DNA of 64,000 nucleotides from JBGSIC01 sp041751875 (GCA_041751875.1 JBGSIC010000010.1:150085-214084); one strand, 5' to 3'; shown: positions 7,860 through 16,401, counted from the first letter of the stretch. Numbers and translations: made by a program. Notes: generated from the letters alone by a model not told the origin.

Positions 7860-9139
7860 AAAGTGTCTGAGGTCGTGACCACTCTTTTAGGGTTCATCAT
7901 AAAGTAGGCAAGTTCTTGGGCGATGGCGCGGTTAAAGCTGGGACTGTAGTGCACATCATCGATGAAGAGGCGCTTCTTGAAGCCCATTTTTCTGCACAAG
8001 TCACCCATGTAGACAAAATGCGGTCGCTTAAACTGTTTCATTTCTGTGTAGAGCGGAACAACTTTGTCACGGTATTCTTCAGGAAGTTCCTGACGGTACT
8101 TGCTGCTTTGGCAAAGGTACGCTCGGTTGGGTTGCCAGACAAAGTAGGGTTGAATTTGGTAAAGGCTAGTGAGTGCCTCAATCTGATCTAGAGTGGTGTG
8201 GTACGACTGTTGCGTTTTTGCGACCCAGTCAGGTAGCGAATAGGTGCGCCGGTGCGGATGGCGGCCCTGTTCGAAGTCACGAAAAAGTCTGCGGTAACTG
8301 TCGCGTGCCCAGTTGTTCACAGTTTTAAAAAGCGGAAAAGTATTGGGAAGAGCGGTCGAGGAAATTTGCGCCTTGTCCCATAAACGAATCAGGTCTTTGG
8401 TGTTGTGAGGGGTCTCATTGGGAGAGTCGGCATGAAGTACGTTCACCCCATCGAGGAATACGACGGCGTCGGGACGGTATCCCGAATGCAAAAGTCGTTG
8501 AAATAAGATCATCTCTTGAAACCACGAATAGTAGCCTTTACCAAAATTAGTTACTGTGACGGAACGGGTCTGACCTCGCTTGCGATAGCTTTTTTTCAGA
8601 GCTTCTGCCAGGTAGTGTGGAATAGTTTGGTTGTCGGCCGTGTGCCAACCTAAAGTCGTGCTTCCTCCGAAGACGTAAACCTGGTACGTGCCCTTTGCAC
8701 TGAGCGGATGGCTTTTGGAGGCCCGGTAGCTGTAACCTTTGTCGTCCATCTGGATGTTAACGGTTTGGCTCTGGAACGCGGGCTCAGAAAAATGCGTGTA
8801 GGGATGAAAAGCGTATCCCACTTGGGCAAAAGAGGCGAAATCGCTGAGGATCTGGGAAACCTGTTCTGGGGGCACTCCCTCAAACGAACGGGAGTCGACC
8901 CATTTCATTTGATGTTCGTTCAGTTTAAGTTCGGGGCTAGGTTGGCCACGGTGCACTTGGGTCAATGCTGGTAAACGTACGCTGGCACTCTGCACTTCCG
9001 AGCGGCGTAAATGCCCGGGAAGTTTCATCAAGCCATTTACGATGAAAAAAGCCATCAACGTATTGAGGACCATCAAGCTGAAAAGCTTGTAATATTTAAA
9101 GAGTATGTTCGTCATGCGTTCGTTCGTATAGTTTTTCAA
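7856..9139 (-). CDS. Membrane-anchored SGNH/GDSL-hydrolase-like protein (copy 1)
   Basis: A 427-residue protein with one N-terminal membrane segment (about 18-36, LFSLMVLNTLMAFFIVNGL) and a periplasmic SGNH-type domain. Block I is FGGSTTLGWH with the putative nucleophile serine, and the C-terminal DxxH is in FIDDVHYSP. It is about the size of enzymes that add or remove acyl groups on cell-surface glycans (AlgX/AlgJ/DltD-like). It is clearly related to the next upstream gene: FGGSTT, SWFQEMILFQRLLHSGYRP and FVWQPN all have counterparts. The start may be ATG 9115 instead of 9139, reducing the overlap with its neighbour. Confidence 0.7.
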   Translation of the reverse strand: MKNYTNERMTNILFKYYKLFSLMVLNTLMAFFIVNGLMKLPGHLRRSEVQSASVRLPALTQVHRGQPSPELKLNEHQMKWVDSRSFEGVPPEQVSQILSDFASFAQVGYAFHPYTHFSEPAFQSQTVNIQMDDKGYSYRASKSHPLSAKGTYQVYVFGGSTTLGWHTADNQTIPHYLAEALKKSYRKRGQTRSVTVTNFGKGYYSWFQEMILFQRLLHSGYRPDAVVFLDGVNVLHADSPNETPHNTKDLIRLWDKAQISSTALPNTFPLFKTVNNWARDSYRRLFRDFEQGRHPHRRTYSLPDWVAKTQQSYHTTLDQIEALTSLYQIQPYFVWQPNRAYLCQSSKYRQELPEEYRDKVVPLYTEMKQFKRPHFVYMGDLCRKMGFKKRLFIDDVHYSPSFNRAIAQELAYFMMNPKRVVTTSDTL

Positions 9140-10301
9140 AAATGGTTTGGGCCACCAATTTATTCAAGTCAGGGCCGTAGTGAAGTTCATCGGCAAACGC
9201 GTTCACCAGTTTGTTTTTCTCACAAAGTTGCGAGAGGTTGTGAATCCCTGGAATCCGGTTCTTTAAAAAGTCGTCATAAAGGGCTTTGACCGGCTTTTGC
9301 TGGTCGGAACCCAAGAGGCGGTTGTTGGCACACCGAAACTGGCCGTGCGGTTGCCAGATGAAATGAGTCTTGATGCCATACACCTCGGCGATGGCTTTTC
9401 GCTGTTTCATCGTTTCTACGTAAGATTGGCGGAGGGCTTGCGTGGAAAACTCTGATTCGGGGTGGGAGTTCAAATAGGCGTAGCGCTGCTTGAGAATGAA
9501 ATTCATCTTTTTATTTGTTTCCACGCTTTCGATCTGATTGATCAGGCGCAGAATTGGAATTTCGTTTGGAAAAGGGAAGGTCAGAAAACCACGTTGTTGC
9601 TTTTCCCAAAGTGCTGCCGTTTCCCGTGACCAAATGGGAACGTTTTTCGCGCCTTGCTGATTTCGGAAAGCGACCCCATCGATAAAAATTGCCATGGAAG
9701 GGCGATGTCCGGCGTGTAGGAGGCGCTCGAATAGCACTAGTTCTTGATACCAGGAGTGGCCGCGCCCCGCGTAGTTCACGACTTCGTATCCCAGAGTGTT
9801 GGGATATTGCTGAACTCGCGTATTGAAGGCTTCTTGTAGATAGCTCGGAATAGTCCATTCGTCGGCAGCGTGAACGCCAAAGGTCGTACTTCCTCCAAAG
9901 ACAAAAACTTTGTGGCCTACCACATGATTAGGAGCGGTCGATTTGCGAAACTCAAAACCATATTCGTCACGTGTGACGTTGAGGGTTTTACTTTTGAACG
10001 GAGGGTCGGCAACTTGCACATAGGGACGAAAGACCGTCCCTTCTTGAAGATAACTGTGTTCGTCGTTTAGGACCGAGCGCAGTCGCTCTTTGGAAACGGA
10101 ATGGTAGGCACGCAGGTCGACTTGTGGTTGAACGACTACGTTTTCTTTCTCGGCTCCCTCATCAGACGAATACCAAAGACTGATGACTCCATTGAGCCCT
10201 AGAAAGAGAAAGCCCGCCGTGGTCACCACGAGCGCCAACATCTGATAGTGGCGCGCGAGCTGAAGCTTAGCCAGAAGCGAGTTGAAGTACTGGGTCCACA
10301 T
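9096..10301 (-). CDS. Membrane-anchored SGNH/GDSL-hydrolase-like protein (copy 2)
   Basis: A 401-residue paralogue of the preceding protein. One membrane segment (about 20-42, MLALVVTTAGFLFLGLNGV) is followed by a periplasmic domain with VFVFGGSTTFGVHAADEWTIP (Ser block), SWYQELVLFERLLHAGHRP, HFIWQPHGQFRC and the C-terminal DxxH in FADELHYGP. It is the first gene of the four-gene glycan operon, and it overlaps copy 1 by 44 bases. The tandem arrangement points to duplication and specialisation, for example two acylation steps or a heterodimer. The substrate is unknown. Confidence 0.7.
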   Translation of the reverse strand: MWTQYFNSLLAKLQLARHYQMLALVVTTAGFLFLGLNGVISLWYSSDEGAEKENVVVQPQVDLRAYHSVSKERLRSVLNDEHSYLQEGTVFRPYVQVADPPFKSKTLNVTRDEYGFEFRKSTAPNHVVGHKVFVFGGSTTFGVHAADEWTIPSYLQEAFNTRVQQYPNTLGYEVVNYAGRGHSWYQELVLFERLLHAGHRPSMAIFIDGVAFRNQQGAKNVPIWSRETAALWEKQQRGFLTFPFPNEIPILRLINQIESVETNKKMNFILKQRYAYLNSHPESEFSTQALRQSYVETMKQRKAIAEVYGIKTHFIWQPHGQFRCANNRLLGSDQQKPVKALYDDFLKNRIPGIHNLSQLCEKNKLVNAFADELHYGPDLNKLVAQTIFEKLYERTHDEHTL

Positions 10302-10458
10302 CCTTATGTCCCCAAAATTAAGGTTCGACCGCGCCTATCCTTAGGCGGGGTTCTCAACTGGCTATTCGGAAGATTGTGAAGAAAACTCAACAATCTTATG
10401 ACGCAACAGGCCCTCCTAGTTTCTTGACAGCAGGCTAAGACATTGATGTTTTTGATAG

Positions 10459-11100
10459 ATGCTCGAATTCAACGTGCGCATGACTCGGCTTGTCGAAGAG
10501 GTGGTTCGAGTGCTGCCCGAGTTTCATTTCATCGATTTGGCGCGCGTTCGTGTGAGTTCCTCCTCCGCGCATTCCAACCGGCGTTCGGGGCTAGTCGCTT
10601 ATTTGCTTCCGCTTAAATACAAGGATGGGCGGCCGGTGGAACGCAAAATTCGGGGCCGCCACGAGTACCATTACGGGATGGTCCCTGTAATGGATGAAGG
10701 AGTGGAATTGCTCTATTTGATCTATTTTTTGTTGCCACGTTTTTTGAATCTGACTTTGCGTGAAAAGTTAGAAACCGTCATCCATGAGTTGTTTCACATC
10801 AATCCCGCGTTTAACGGCGATGTGCGAAGATTGCCGGGGAGAAGCCACCTGCACGGCCATTCGCACGAGGACTACGACCGCAATATCCGCCGGCTGACCG
10901 AAAAGTTTCTTTCTCTTCCGCACGATTCGCAGGTTTATGCGTGCTTCAAAGGTAACGCCACCCAAATTCGACTGCGCGAAGGCGATATTGTTGCTCGTCA
11001 TCGTCGCGAGCCCCGTCCTACGCTGCTCAAAGTTTCTCGGGTGGGGATTTTTCGTCCCCCTTTTAAGTTCCTTACCCGCACGAACCCCAGTCAGGTCTAA
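10459..11100 (+). CDS. Putative small zinc metallopeptidase
   Basis: A 213-residue protein with a zincin-type motif HELFH (about residues 110-114, in TVIHELFHINPAF), followed by a histidine-rich stretch HLHGHSHEDYD that could give the third zinc ligand. The N-terminal half contains RKIRGRHEYHYGM and a hydrophobic helix (LLYLIYFLLPRF). There is no signal peptide, so it is probably cytoplasmic. It resembles uncharacterised phage/bacterial putative metallopeptidases more than a named family. ATG 10459 lacks a clear ribosome site. The upstream spacer (10370-10397) has an 8-bp stem, AAGATTGT/ACAATCTT. Confidence 0.6.
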   Translation: MLEFNVRMTRLVEEVVRVLPEFHFIDLARVRVSSSSAHSNRRSGLVAYLLPLKYKDGRPVERKIRGRHEYHYGMVPVMDEGVELLYLIYFLLPRFLNLTLREKLETVIHELFHINPAFNGDVRRLPGRSHLHGHSHEDYDRNIRRLTEKFLSLPHDSQVYACFKGNATQIRLREGDIVARHRREPRPTLLKVSRVGIFRPPFKFLTRTNPSQV

Positions 11101-11174
11101 GGACCCATTTTCGAACCCGTTGTCGGTAATTTTCCGCCTGTGCAACTGGCGCCATTTCTGCAACAGGGAAACGC

Positions 11175-11588
11175 ATGCGTGCTTTAGCGCTATTACTCTT
11201 AGTGGCGTGCGGAACAATGAACGAGGCGCACGATCTGCAACTACAGTTGCGTGTGCCTCTTTCCCTCAAACGCTCTTCTTTGCGTTACCAGCGTTTCTTG
11301 GACAGGGTAACTTCCCTTGAGGTTGAAATGGAAACCGTGAAGAAGGGAAGGGTCAGCCGACACAATATCCATTTTCCGGTAAGCCGTTGGGAAGCGCTTT
11401 TTGTACCGCTGGCGCCATCGCAAGAGGTGCACGAGATCACCGTGCGAGTTTGGGATAGAGATCGGGAAGGCCGGCCGCGCTCGCAACCGGCTCTGGTGGC
11501 TCAAAAACGTTTGACCCAGAAGGAAAGAAAAGAGCGTTCAGTGGAATTAATTTTGCGTCCGCAGGTTTCGTTGCGAGACTATGACTAG
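11175..11588 (+). CDS. Small lipoprotein of unknown function
   Basis: A 137-residue protein. It begins MRALALLLLVACGT, a signal peptide with lipobox LVAC, so the mature protein should start at Cys12 and be attached to a membrane. The rest is rich in charged residues and beta-strand-like (LQLQLRVPLSLKR, VHEITVRVWDRD) and may form a small beta-sandwich. I do not recognise a family. It is probably co-transcribed with the metallopeptidase 74 bases upstream and converges on hpd. A stem at its end (about 11593-11618) has no T-run. Confidence 0.65.
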   Translation: MRALALLLLVACGTMNEAHDLQLQLRVPLSLKRSSLRYQRFLDRVTSLEVEMETVKKGRVSRHNIHFPVSRWEALFVPLAPSQEVHEITVRVWDRDREGRPRSQPALVAQKRLTQKERKERSVELILRPQVSLRDYD

Positions 11589-11598
11589 ATGGCGCCTT

Positions 11599-12681
11599 CT
11601 AAGCTTGAAGGACGCCGCGTTCGATCTGGTCGCGCTCGATTGCCTCGAACAAAGCACCAAAATTACCTTCGCCAAATCCGTCGTTCCCTTTTCTCTGAAT
11701 CACTTCATAGAAGAGAGGACCCACCATGTTTTTGGTGAAAATTTGTAGGAGGTAACCATTTTTGTCACCGTCTACCAGAACTTGATGCCTTTCGAGCTCA
11801 TCAATGTCTTCTGAAACATTGGGAACACGGCGCGGGACCGCTTCATAGTAAGTGTGAGGAACGCTAAGAAACTCTATTTTCTCCGCACGCAACTGAGACA
11901 GCGAATCCACAATGTGGCTTGTGGCAAGAGCAACATGCTGGATGCCCGGTCCGTGATTCACATTCAAGAACTCCTGAATCTGTGATGCAGCCTCGGTGGG
12001 CTCGTTAACGGGCATTTTGATGACCCCATCAGGGCTAACCATCACATACGAATACAAGCCTGTTCGTTCGGTATGAATGTCAAAAAACTTGGTGTTCTCG
12101 AGGCCAAAAATCGTTTCATAGAATCCGACCCATTCTTTGATCGTCCCTTGATCCACGTTAGTTGTCAGATGGTCGATTTTTTGCAAACCGAAGCCATTGT
12201 TTTCTACGAGTAGCGGCGTATTGAATCCCTCTGCGAAGAGATTTCCTTCACGAGAAATGAAGGAATGCCAAACGTCACCAAACGCTTTTATCGAAGCCTG
12301 TTCGACGGATCCGAAATCTTTGCGATAGGCCTTAGGAGGAGACGCTACTTTGGCGCCACGAGAAAGCGCAATTTCGAAAGCCGACACCACGTTTTCGCAA
12401 CGGAAGGCGACGTTCATGACGCCTTCACCATGTTTGGCCAAAAACTTTGCCACCGGATCGGCTGGATCCGTGCTGTGACTCAGCAGAATGCGAATGTCGT
12501 TTTGGACAAGAAGGATCGATTTTAATTTGCGTTCCAGAATTTCTCTGGAGCCGCCGCGATCAAAGCCCAAATGTTTGTAGAGTTCGACCGACTTCTCTAG
12601 GTCATTAACCGCAAATTCAATGTGGTCGAAACCGCTGATTTTAAGCGCTGAAAAATCTGACATATTTGCCCCCGTGCCCAT
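11599..12681 (-). CDS. hpd: 4-hydroxyphenylpyruvate dioxygenase
   Basis: A 360-residue protein with two vicinal-oxygen-chelate domains. It converts 4-hydroxyphenylpyruvate to homogentisate in tyrosine catabolism (cytoplasm, non-haem iron). The iron ligands are recognisable: His in IDHLTTNV, His in GIQHVALATS and Glu in FYEVIQRKG. The C-terminal GEGNFGALFEAIERDQ is characteristic of HPPD. ATG 12681 and ATG 12663 are both possible starts. It lies 41 bases behind trmD on the same strand and may be read from the ribosomal operon, which is an unusual partner. Homogentisate dioxygenase is not in the window. Confidence 0.95.
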   Translation of the reverse strand: MGTGANMSDFSALKISGFDHIEFAVNDLEKSVELYKHLGFDRGGSREILERKLKSILLVQNDIRILLSHSTDPADPVAKFLAKHGEGVMNVAFRCENVVSAFEIALSRGAKVASPPKAYRKDFGSVEQASIKAFGDVWHSFISREGNLFAEGFNTPLLVENNGFGLQKIDHLTTNVDQGTIKEWVGFYETIFGLENTKFFDIHTERTGLYSYVMVSPDGVIKMPVNEPTEAASQIQEFLNVNHGPGIQHVALATSHIVDSLSQLRAEKIEFLSVPHTYYEAVPRRVPNVSEDIDELERHQVLVDGDKNGYLLQIFTKNMVGPLFYEVIQRKGNDGFGEGNFGALFEAIERDQIERGVLQA

Positions 12682-12722
12682 TTAATCTCGCCAAGTTTTA
12701 GGGATCGGTCAAGTCGCGGTGA

Positions 12723-13436
12723 CTAGTAGCGTGGGGGGCCCAGATCCGGGCGCTTTTGGCGGGTGAGCTGCATTGACTGTTCACGTCTCCATTCAGCGAC
12801 ACGAGCGTGGTCGCCGCTGAGTAAAACATCGGGGACCACGAGGTCCCGAAACTCAGCCGGGCGAGTATATTGGGGGTATTCAAGTAGCGGGCTTTGCGTT
12901 TGAGGATCTTTGAGCGCAAAGCTTTCCACCACTTCACGTCCCCCCAAAGTTCCATCCAGGCCTCGTATGAATGCGTCGACAAACGCCACTGCCGGGAGTT
13001 CGCCACCCGTCAGCACGAAGTCTCCCAAGGAAATCTCATCGTCCACCCAGTAGTCGATAAAACGCTGGTCGACCCCTTCGTAGTGCCCGCAGATAAGCAG
13101 ATAATGTTCGACAGCCGTACGAGCATGGCATTCTTGAAGGAGGGCGTGGTTAAGTGGACGACCCGCGGGCGAAAAATAGATCGTTCGAAAAGACTCCGAT
13201 TGTAGGGGCTCCGTGATCTTTTCCCAGGCGCTTACCAGAGGGGGTAAGGCCATCAACATTCCGCCGCCACCACCGTAAGGCATGTCGTCGACCTGCTGAT
13301 GGGGTCCATTTCCGTAGTCACGGAGATTTACCATTTCGTAGTCGAATAGTCCGGCTTTCTGAGCACGACCGGGAATGCTTGTTTTGAGCCATACATCAAT
13401 CGCGTCCGGAAACAGCGTTAGAAAATAAAACTTCAT
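12723..13436 (-). CDS. trmD: tRNA (guanine-37-N1)-methyltransferase
   Basis: The 237-residue SPOUT methyltransferase adds N1-methyl to G37 of tRNAs reading CNN codons, preventing frameshifting. MKFYFLTLFPD, DDMPYGGGGGMLM, CGHYEGVDQRFIDYWVDDEISLGD and LTGGELP are the standard knot and AdoMet-binding segments. Its ATG overlaps the TGA of rimM (ATGA). In many bacteria rplS (L19) follows trmD; here hpd follows instead. Confidence 0.98.
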   Translation of the reverse strand: MKFYFLTLFPDAIDVWLKTSIPGRAQKAGLFDYEMVNLRDYGNGPHQQVDDMPYGGGGGMLMALPPLVSAWEKITEPLQSESFRTIYFSPAGRPLNHALLQECHARTAVEHYLLICGHYEGVDQRFIDYWVDDEISLGDFVLTGGELPAVAFVDAFIRGLDGTLGGREVVESFALKDPQTQSPLLEYPQYTRPAEFRDLVVPDVLLSGDHARVAEWRREQSMQLTRQKRPDLGPPRY

Positions 13437-13984
13437 TTCGTGTTCCCTTTGCCGAGAGAATCGAGATGTCGCACATAAATTTCTCTCTTAGTGGCATCCA
13501 CCCGCGCGATGAAGTGGGAGGTTGCAGGAACGGCGAGAATTTTTTTAGAAGGTAGAGCAATATTCCACAAGGCGTGACCAATTCGAGTGTCCGTTCTTAG
13601 GTCTTCAACCGCCGCCAGCGTTCCGACTGTTTCTCCAGAGTCTGCGTCCACTACACGGCACCCTTCTAGATCGCTGACATAAAACTCGTTGCTCTCGAGA
13701 GCTTTCAGTTCCGCTCGCTCCGCAAAAATTCCCTGATCCCGCAGCGCTTGAGCCGCACTTTCCTCAGCGACACCTTGTAGGGTGATTTTCCATCCTTTGG
13801 GCATCCAAGCGCTCTCTACTACGGAGTAGGGCTGGTAGTTTTCGGCGTGTTTTAGAAAGAGAGTGGAGACATAGCCCAAAGCAGAAGACTGCCCCGCGTC
13901 CGTACGGACGAGAAAACTTCCCTGGTAGCCGTGAGGTTTGACAATGGTGCCCAGCAATACGTATTGCGCGGAGCTTTGAGACAT
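13433..13984 (-). CDS. rimM: 16S rRNA processing protein RimM
   Basis: A 183-residue ribosome maturation factor for the 30S head, binding S19. The N-terminal RimM barrel begins LLGTIVKPHGYQGSFLVR, and the C-terminal PRC-barrel carries EFYVSDLEGCRVVDADSGETVG and ILAVPATSHFIARVD. It lies five bases after khpA and overlaps trmD by four, in the usual order of this operon. The length is normal. Confidence 0.96.
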   Translation of the reverse strand: MSQSSAQYVLLGTIVKPHGYQGSFLVRTDAGQSSALGYVSTLFLKHAENYQPYSVVESAWMPKGWKITLQGVAEESAAQALRDQGIFAERAELKALESNEFYVSDLEGCRVVDADSGETVGTLAAVEDLRTDTRIGHALWNIALPSKKILAVPATSHFIARVDATKREIYVRHLDSLGKGNTK

Positions 13985-13989
13985 TTAAT

Positions 13990-14232
13990 TCATTCTAGGA
14001 TTTCGAGTACCGACCGTTTTCTCAGCTTGGTGGAAACTGCCCCAAGGATGGTTCTCAGTGAGCGGGCGGTTCGTCCTTCTTTTCCTATCACTTTGCCTAA
14101 ATCTTCTCTCGCAACCTTAAGTTCGATCACTGTGGTTTGCTCACCGTTGATTTCGCCCACCGTGACCTTGTCCGGCTGATCGACGAGCGCCTTGGCCATA
14201 ACCTCAACCAGATTTCTTAGTTCATCCACCAC
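13990..14232 (-). CDS. khpA: KH-domain RNA-binding protein KhpA
   Basis: An 80-residue KH-domain protein (YlqC/KhpA family) lying between rpsP and rimM, its usual place. The KH GxxG loop is visible as VIGKEGRTARSLRTIL. KhpA binds RNA globally, often with KhpB/Jag, and affects cell division and sRNA function. The start is GTG 14232 (or the next GTG), with AAGGAGG seven bases upstream. Confidence 0.95.
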   Translation of the reverse strand: MVDELRNLVEVMAKALVDQPDKVTVGEINGEQTTVIELKVAREDLGKVIGKEGRTARSLRTILGAVSTKLRKRSVLEILE

Positions 14233-14289
14233 TGCAAACCTCCTTAAGAGGATACACTGCTTGGCGCGAAGAACGTCCGATCAGAAAGT

Positions 14290-14622
14290 CTAGGCCTCTT
14301 TGGGAGCGGGCTTAGCCTTCTTGGCTTTAGGAGCCGGGCGTTCTTTTTTAACTTTCGGTTCCCGGACCGTACTCTTGTCGAGCTCCGTCAGAATCGACTG
14401 GATGCGGTTTTTCACCGAGTCCGAGAGCTGCGCGCCCACGCCTAACCAGTAGGTTAAACGAGGCTTTGAAATTGTTAACGAATCAAGCTCTTTACGGGGG
14501 TCAAATGTGCCCAAGCGTTCGATAAAGCGACCGTTTCTTTGAAAGCGCCCATCCTGCACTACAATCCGATAGTAGGGTTTGTGCTTTGTGCCGTGCCGAG
14601 CAAAACGAATTACCGTAGCCAT
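14290..14622 (-). CDS. rpsP: 30S ribosomal protein S16
   Basis: A 110-residue S16 beginning MATVIRFARHGTKHKPYYRIVVQD, with RFIERLGTFDPRK. The C-terminal tail of about 30 residues is rich in K, A and P (KKERPAPKAKKAKPAPKEA) and is longer than in E. coli, which is common outside the gamma group. It is the second gene of ffh-rpsP-khpA-rimM-trmD. Confidence 0.98.
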   Translation of the reverse strand: MATVIRFARHGTKHKPYYRIVVQDGRFQRNGRFIERLGTFDPRKELDSLTISKPRLTYWLGVGAQLSDSVKNRIQSILTELDKSTVREPKVKKERPAPKAKKAKPAPKEA

Positions 14623-14674
14623 TACTTACTCCAAGTAGCTTACTGTGTTCCTTACTAAAAACCTCTGGTTCGTA

Positions 14675-16003
14675 TCACATCCTCATACGTTTGCCCATAG
14701 CGGATTTCTTACCCAAACGGGACATCATTTTACGGGCTTCGAGGAACTGTTTGATGAGCCGGTTTATGTCTTCCACCTTCGTACCGCTGCCGGAGGCAAT
14801 GCGCTTGCGGCGGCTACCATCAAGCACCGCGTGGTTGATCCGCTCTTCGGGGGTCATCGACAGGATGATCGCCTCAATCTTTCGGAGTTCCGTTTCCGGA
14901 GGGCTCATGTCTTTAAGCTGCTTTTTTATTTGCCCCATACCGGGCAAGAAGCGCATTAGGTTTTCCAGCGATCCCATTTTTTTGATTTGCTGGAGGTGTA
15001 CATAGAAATCGGCCAACGTGAAGTCGTTTTTCTTCACCTTTTTGGCTAGTTTAAGACTTTCAGCGGGGTCCAACGCCGACTGCGCTTTTTCTGCCAGCGA
15101 AAGAAGGTCACCCATGTCCAAAATGCGGGAGGCTAAGCGGTCGGGGTGAAAAGTTTCGAAATCGGAAGTTTTTTCACCTGTACCGACAAACTTAATCGGG
15201 CAGCCAGTCACCGATCGGACCGAAAGCGCAGCACCCCCTCGTGCATCACCGTCTAATTTGGTGAGGACCACGCCAGTCAGAGGCAGTCGCTCATGAAAGG
15301 TGCTGGCAATCTGAACTGCGTCCTGCCCGGTCATCGCATCGAGCACCAATAAAATTTCCGTCGGGTCGAGTTCTTCGGAGACGTCCTCGATTTCCGACAT
15401 CATCTCTTCGTCAACATGTAGGCGACCCGCGGTATCGAGTAGCAACACATCCACGTTAAGTCGGATAGCCTGCTCCTTAGCGAGGGTAGCGCGGTGGCGA
15501 GCAGAATCAATCACCGGGCTATCGAAGTAATCCACCTTGAGAGCGGAAACCGCCGTGCGTAACTGTTCCAACGCCGCCGGACGGTAGATGTCGATTGACG
15601 CCACCATCACGGTTTTCTTTTCTTTTTCTCGAATGAACTGGGCGAGTTTAGCGACGGTAGTCGTTTTGCCCGCACCCTGTAAGCCAGCGACCATGAACAC
15701 GGCGGGGGGACGGACTTGAAAATTTAGGGGCGTGGCTTTTCCGCCCATAAGCTGAGTGAGTTCTTCGTAAACCACCCGTATAAACTGCTGCTCGGGCGAA
15801 AGGCCTTTTTTAACTTCACTGCCGATACATTTGGCTCTCACCGCTTCTATGAAGTCCTTAACGACTTTTACGTTCACATCGGCTTCGAGAAGATTGCGCC
15901 GCAGCTGGCGACAAACTTCATCCAGAACTTCTTCGGTGAAGACCATTTTGCCACCGAGGGCACGAATGGTTTCAAGCAGCTTCTCCGTTAAGGTTTCAAA
16001 CAT
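14675..16003 (-). CDS. ffh: Signal recognition particle protein Ffh
   Basis: A 442-residue SRP54-type GTPase that brings nascent membrane proteins to FtsY at the inner membrane. The N domain begins MFETLTEKLLETIRALGG. The G domain has GLQGAGKTTTVAKLA (P-loop), DTAGRLHVDEEM and TKLDGDARGGAALS. The methionine-rich M domain ends with MGKRMRM. ATG 16003 is chosen because this is the conserved family N-terminus; the open frame to 16072 codes for an unrelated stretch and overlaps a repeat element. The leader between about 16190 and 16003 contains that structured repeat. Confidence 0.97.
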   Translation of the reverse strand: MFETLTEKLLETIRALGGKMVFTEEVLDEVCRQLRRNLLEADVNVKVVKDFIEAVRAKCIGSEVKKGLSPEQQFIRVVYEELTQLMGGKATPLNFQVRPPAVFMVAGLQGAGKTTTVAKLAQFIREKEKKTVMVASIDIYRPAALEQLRTAVSALKVDYFDSPVIDSARHRATLAKEQAIRLNVDVLLLDTAGRLHVDEEMMSEIEDVSEELDPTEILLVLDAMTGQDAVQIASTFHERLPLTGVVLTKLDGDARGGAALSVRSVTGCPIKFVGTGEKTSDFETFHPDRLASRILDMGDLLSLAEKAQSALDPAESLKLAKKVKKNDFTLADFYVHLQQIKKMGSLENLMRFLPGMGQIKKQLKDMSPPETELRKIEAIILSMTPEERINHAVLDGSRRKRIASGSGTKVEDINRLIKQFLEARKMMSRLGKKSAMGKRMRM

Positions 16004-16065
16004 ACGGGCTAAAGTAGTGGCGCATTTTGCGAACGGCAAGAAAGAGAAACTTTGTCCGAAACTAA

Positions 16066-16184
16066 GGGGCAACCTCTGTATACGAAGTTGCCCCTACATG
16101 GGTTGGGGGCTTACGGCCTTGCGAGCGCGTAAGCGAGGAAACGTTTCCACCCTGATTAACTTCCAAGTGGGGCTCGGAAGTTAA
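16066..16184 (-). repeat. Structured repeat element, copy 1 (ffh leader region)
   Basis: On the plus strand, in order: a stem GGGGCAAC/GTTGCCCC (16066-16073 with 16087-16094); a 25-base segment shared exactly with copy 2 (16091-16115); a stem GCTTACG/CGTAAGC (16109-16115 with 16128-16134); a 12-base palindrome GGAAACGTTTCC (16138-16149); and a stem TTAACTTCC/GGAAGTTAA (16156-16164 with 16176-16184) with a G-rich loop. It ends about 60 bases upstream of the ffh start, so it is probably transcribed in the ffh leader. A TATTAT lies at 16195-16200 on the minus strand. There is no T-run, so it is not an obvious terminator. Confidence 0.7.
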
Positions 16185-16321
16185 CGCCACCTAGATAATA
16201 CGCGAGCGCCTTGGATACAAAGAAATTCAACACGTTTTCGCGAGTGCTGAGCACAAGTTTGAAGGTAAGACCTAAAGACGGCCCATTGAGCGACCACAGC
16301 ACGACTTATAGGGGCAGGGAT

Positions 16322-16358
16322 AAAAAAAAAGGGACGGCCCTTTTTCAAGGACCGTCCC
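16322..16358 (-). terminator. Intrinsic terminator (minus strand) formed by repeat copy 2
   Basis: Read on the minus strand, the stem GGGACGGTCCTT/AAGGGCCGTCCC, with one internal mismatch, is followed directly by nine T residues (A9 at 16322-16330 on plus). This is a textbook intrinsic terminator. It would end transcripts from tldD-tldE, or an independent short RNA starting after the TATAAT at 16575-16580. Confidence 0.85.
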
Positions 16359-16401
16359 CTACATGGGTTGGGGGCTTACGTTCCTTTTGGGGGGAACGTA
16401 A
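16331..16401 (-). repeat. Structured repeat element, copy 2
   Basis: It contains a stem GGGACGG/CCGTCCC (16331-16337 with 16352-16358) extended inside by CCTT/AAGG, the 25-base segment (16356-16380) identical to 16091-16115, and a 9-bp stem TTACGTTCC/GGAACGTAA (16376-16384 with 16393-16401). Compared with the TTAACTTCC/GGAAGTTAA stem of copy 1, two neighbouring base pairs change on both arms so that pairing is kept, which suggests the RNA structure matters. The flanking stems differ between copies while the linker is fixed. Confidence 0.7.

Noticed and set aside
16066..16401. SRP RNA (4.5S) or integron attC sites near ffh
   Set aside because: The GGAAGCAGC domain-IV motif of SRP RNA is absent and the stems do not carry attC core sites (RYYYAAC/GTTRRRY).
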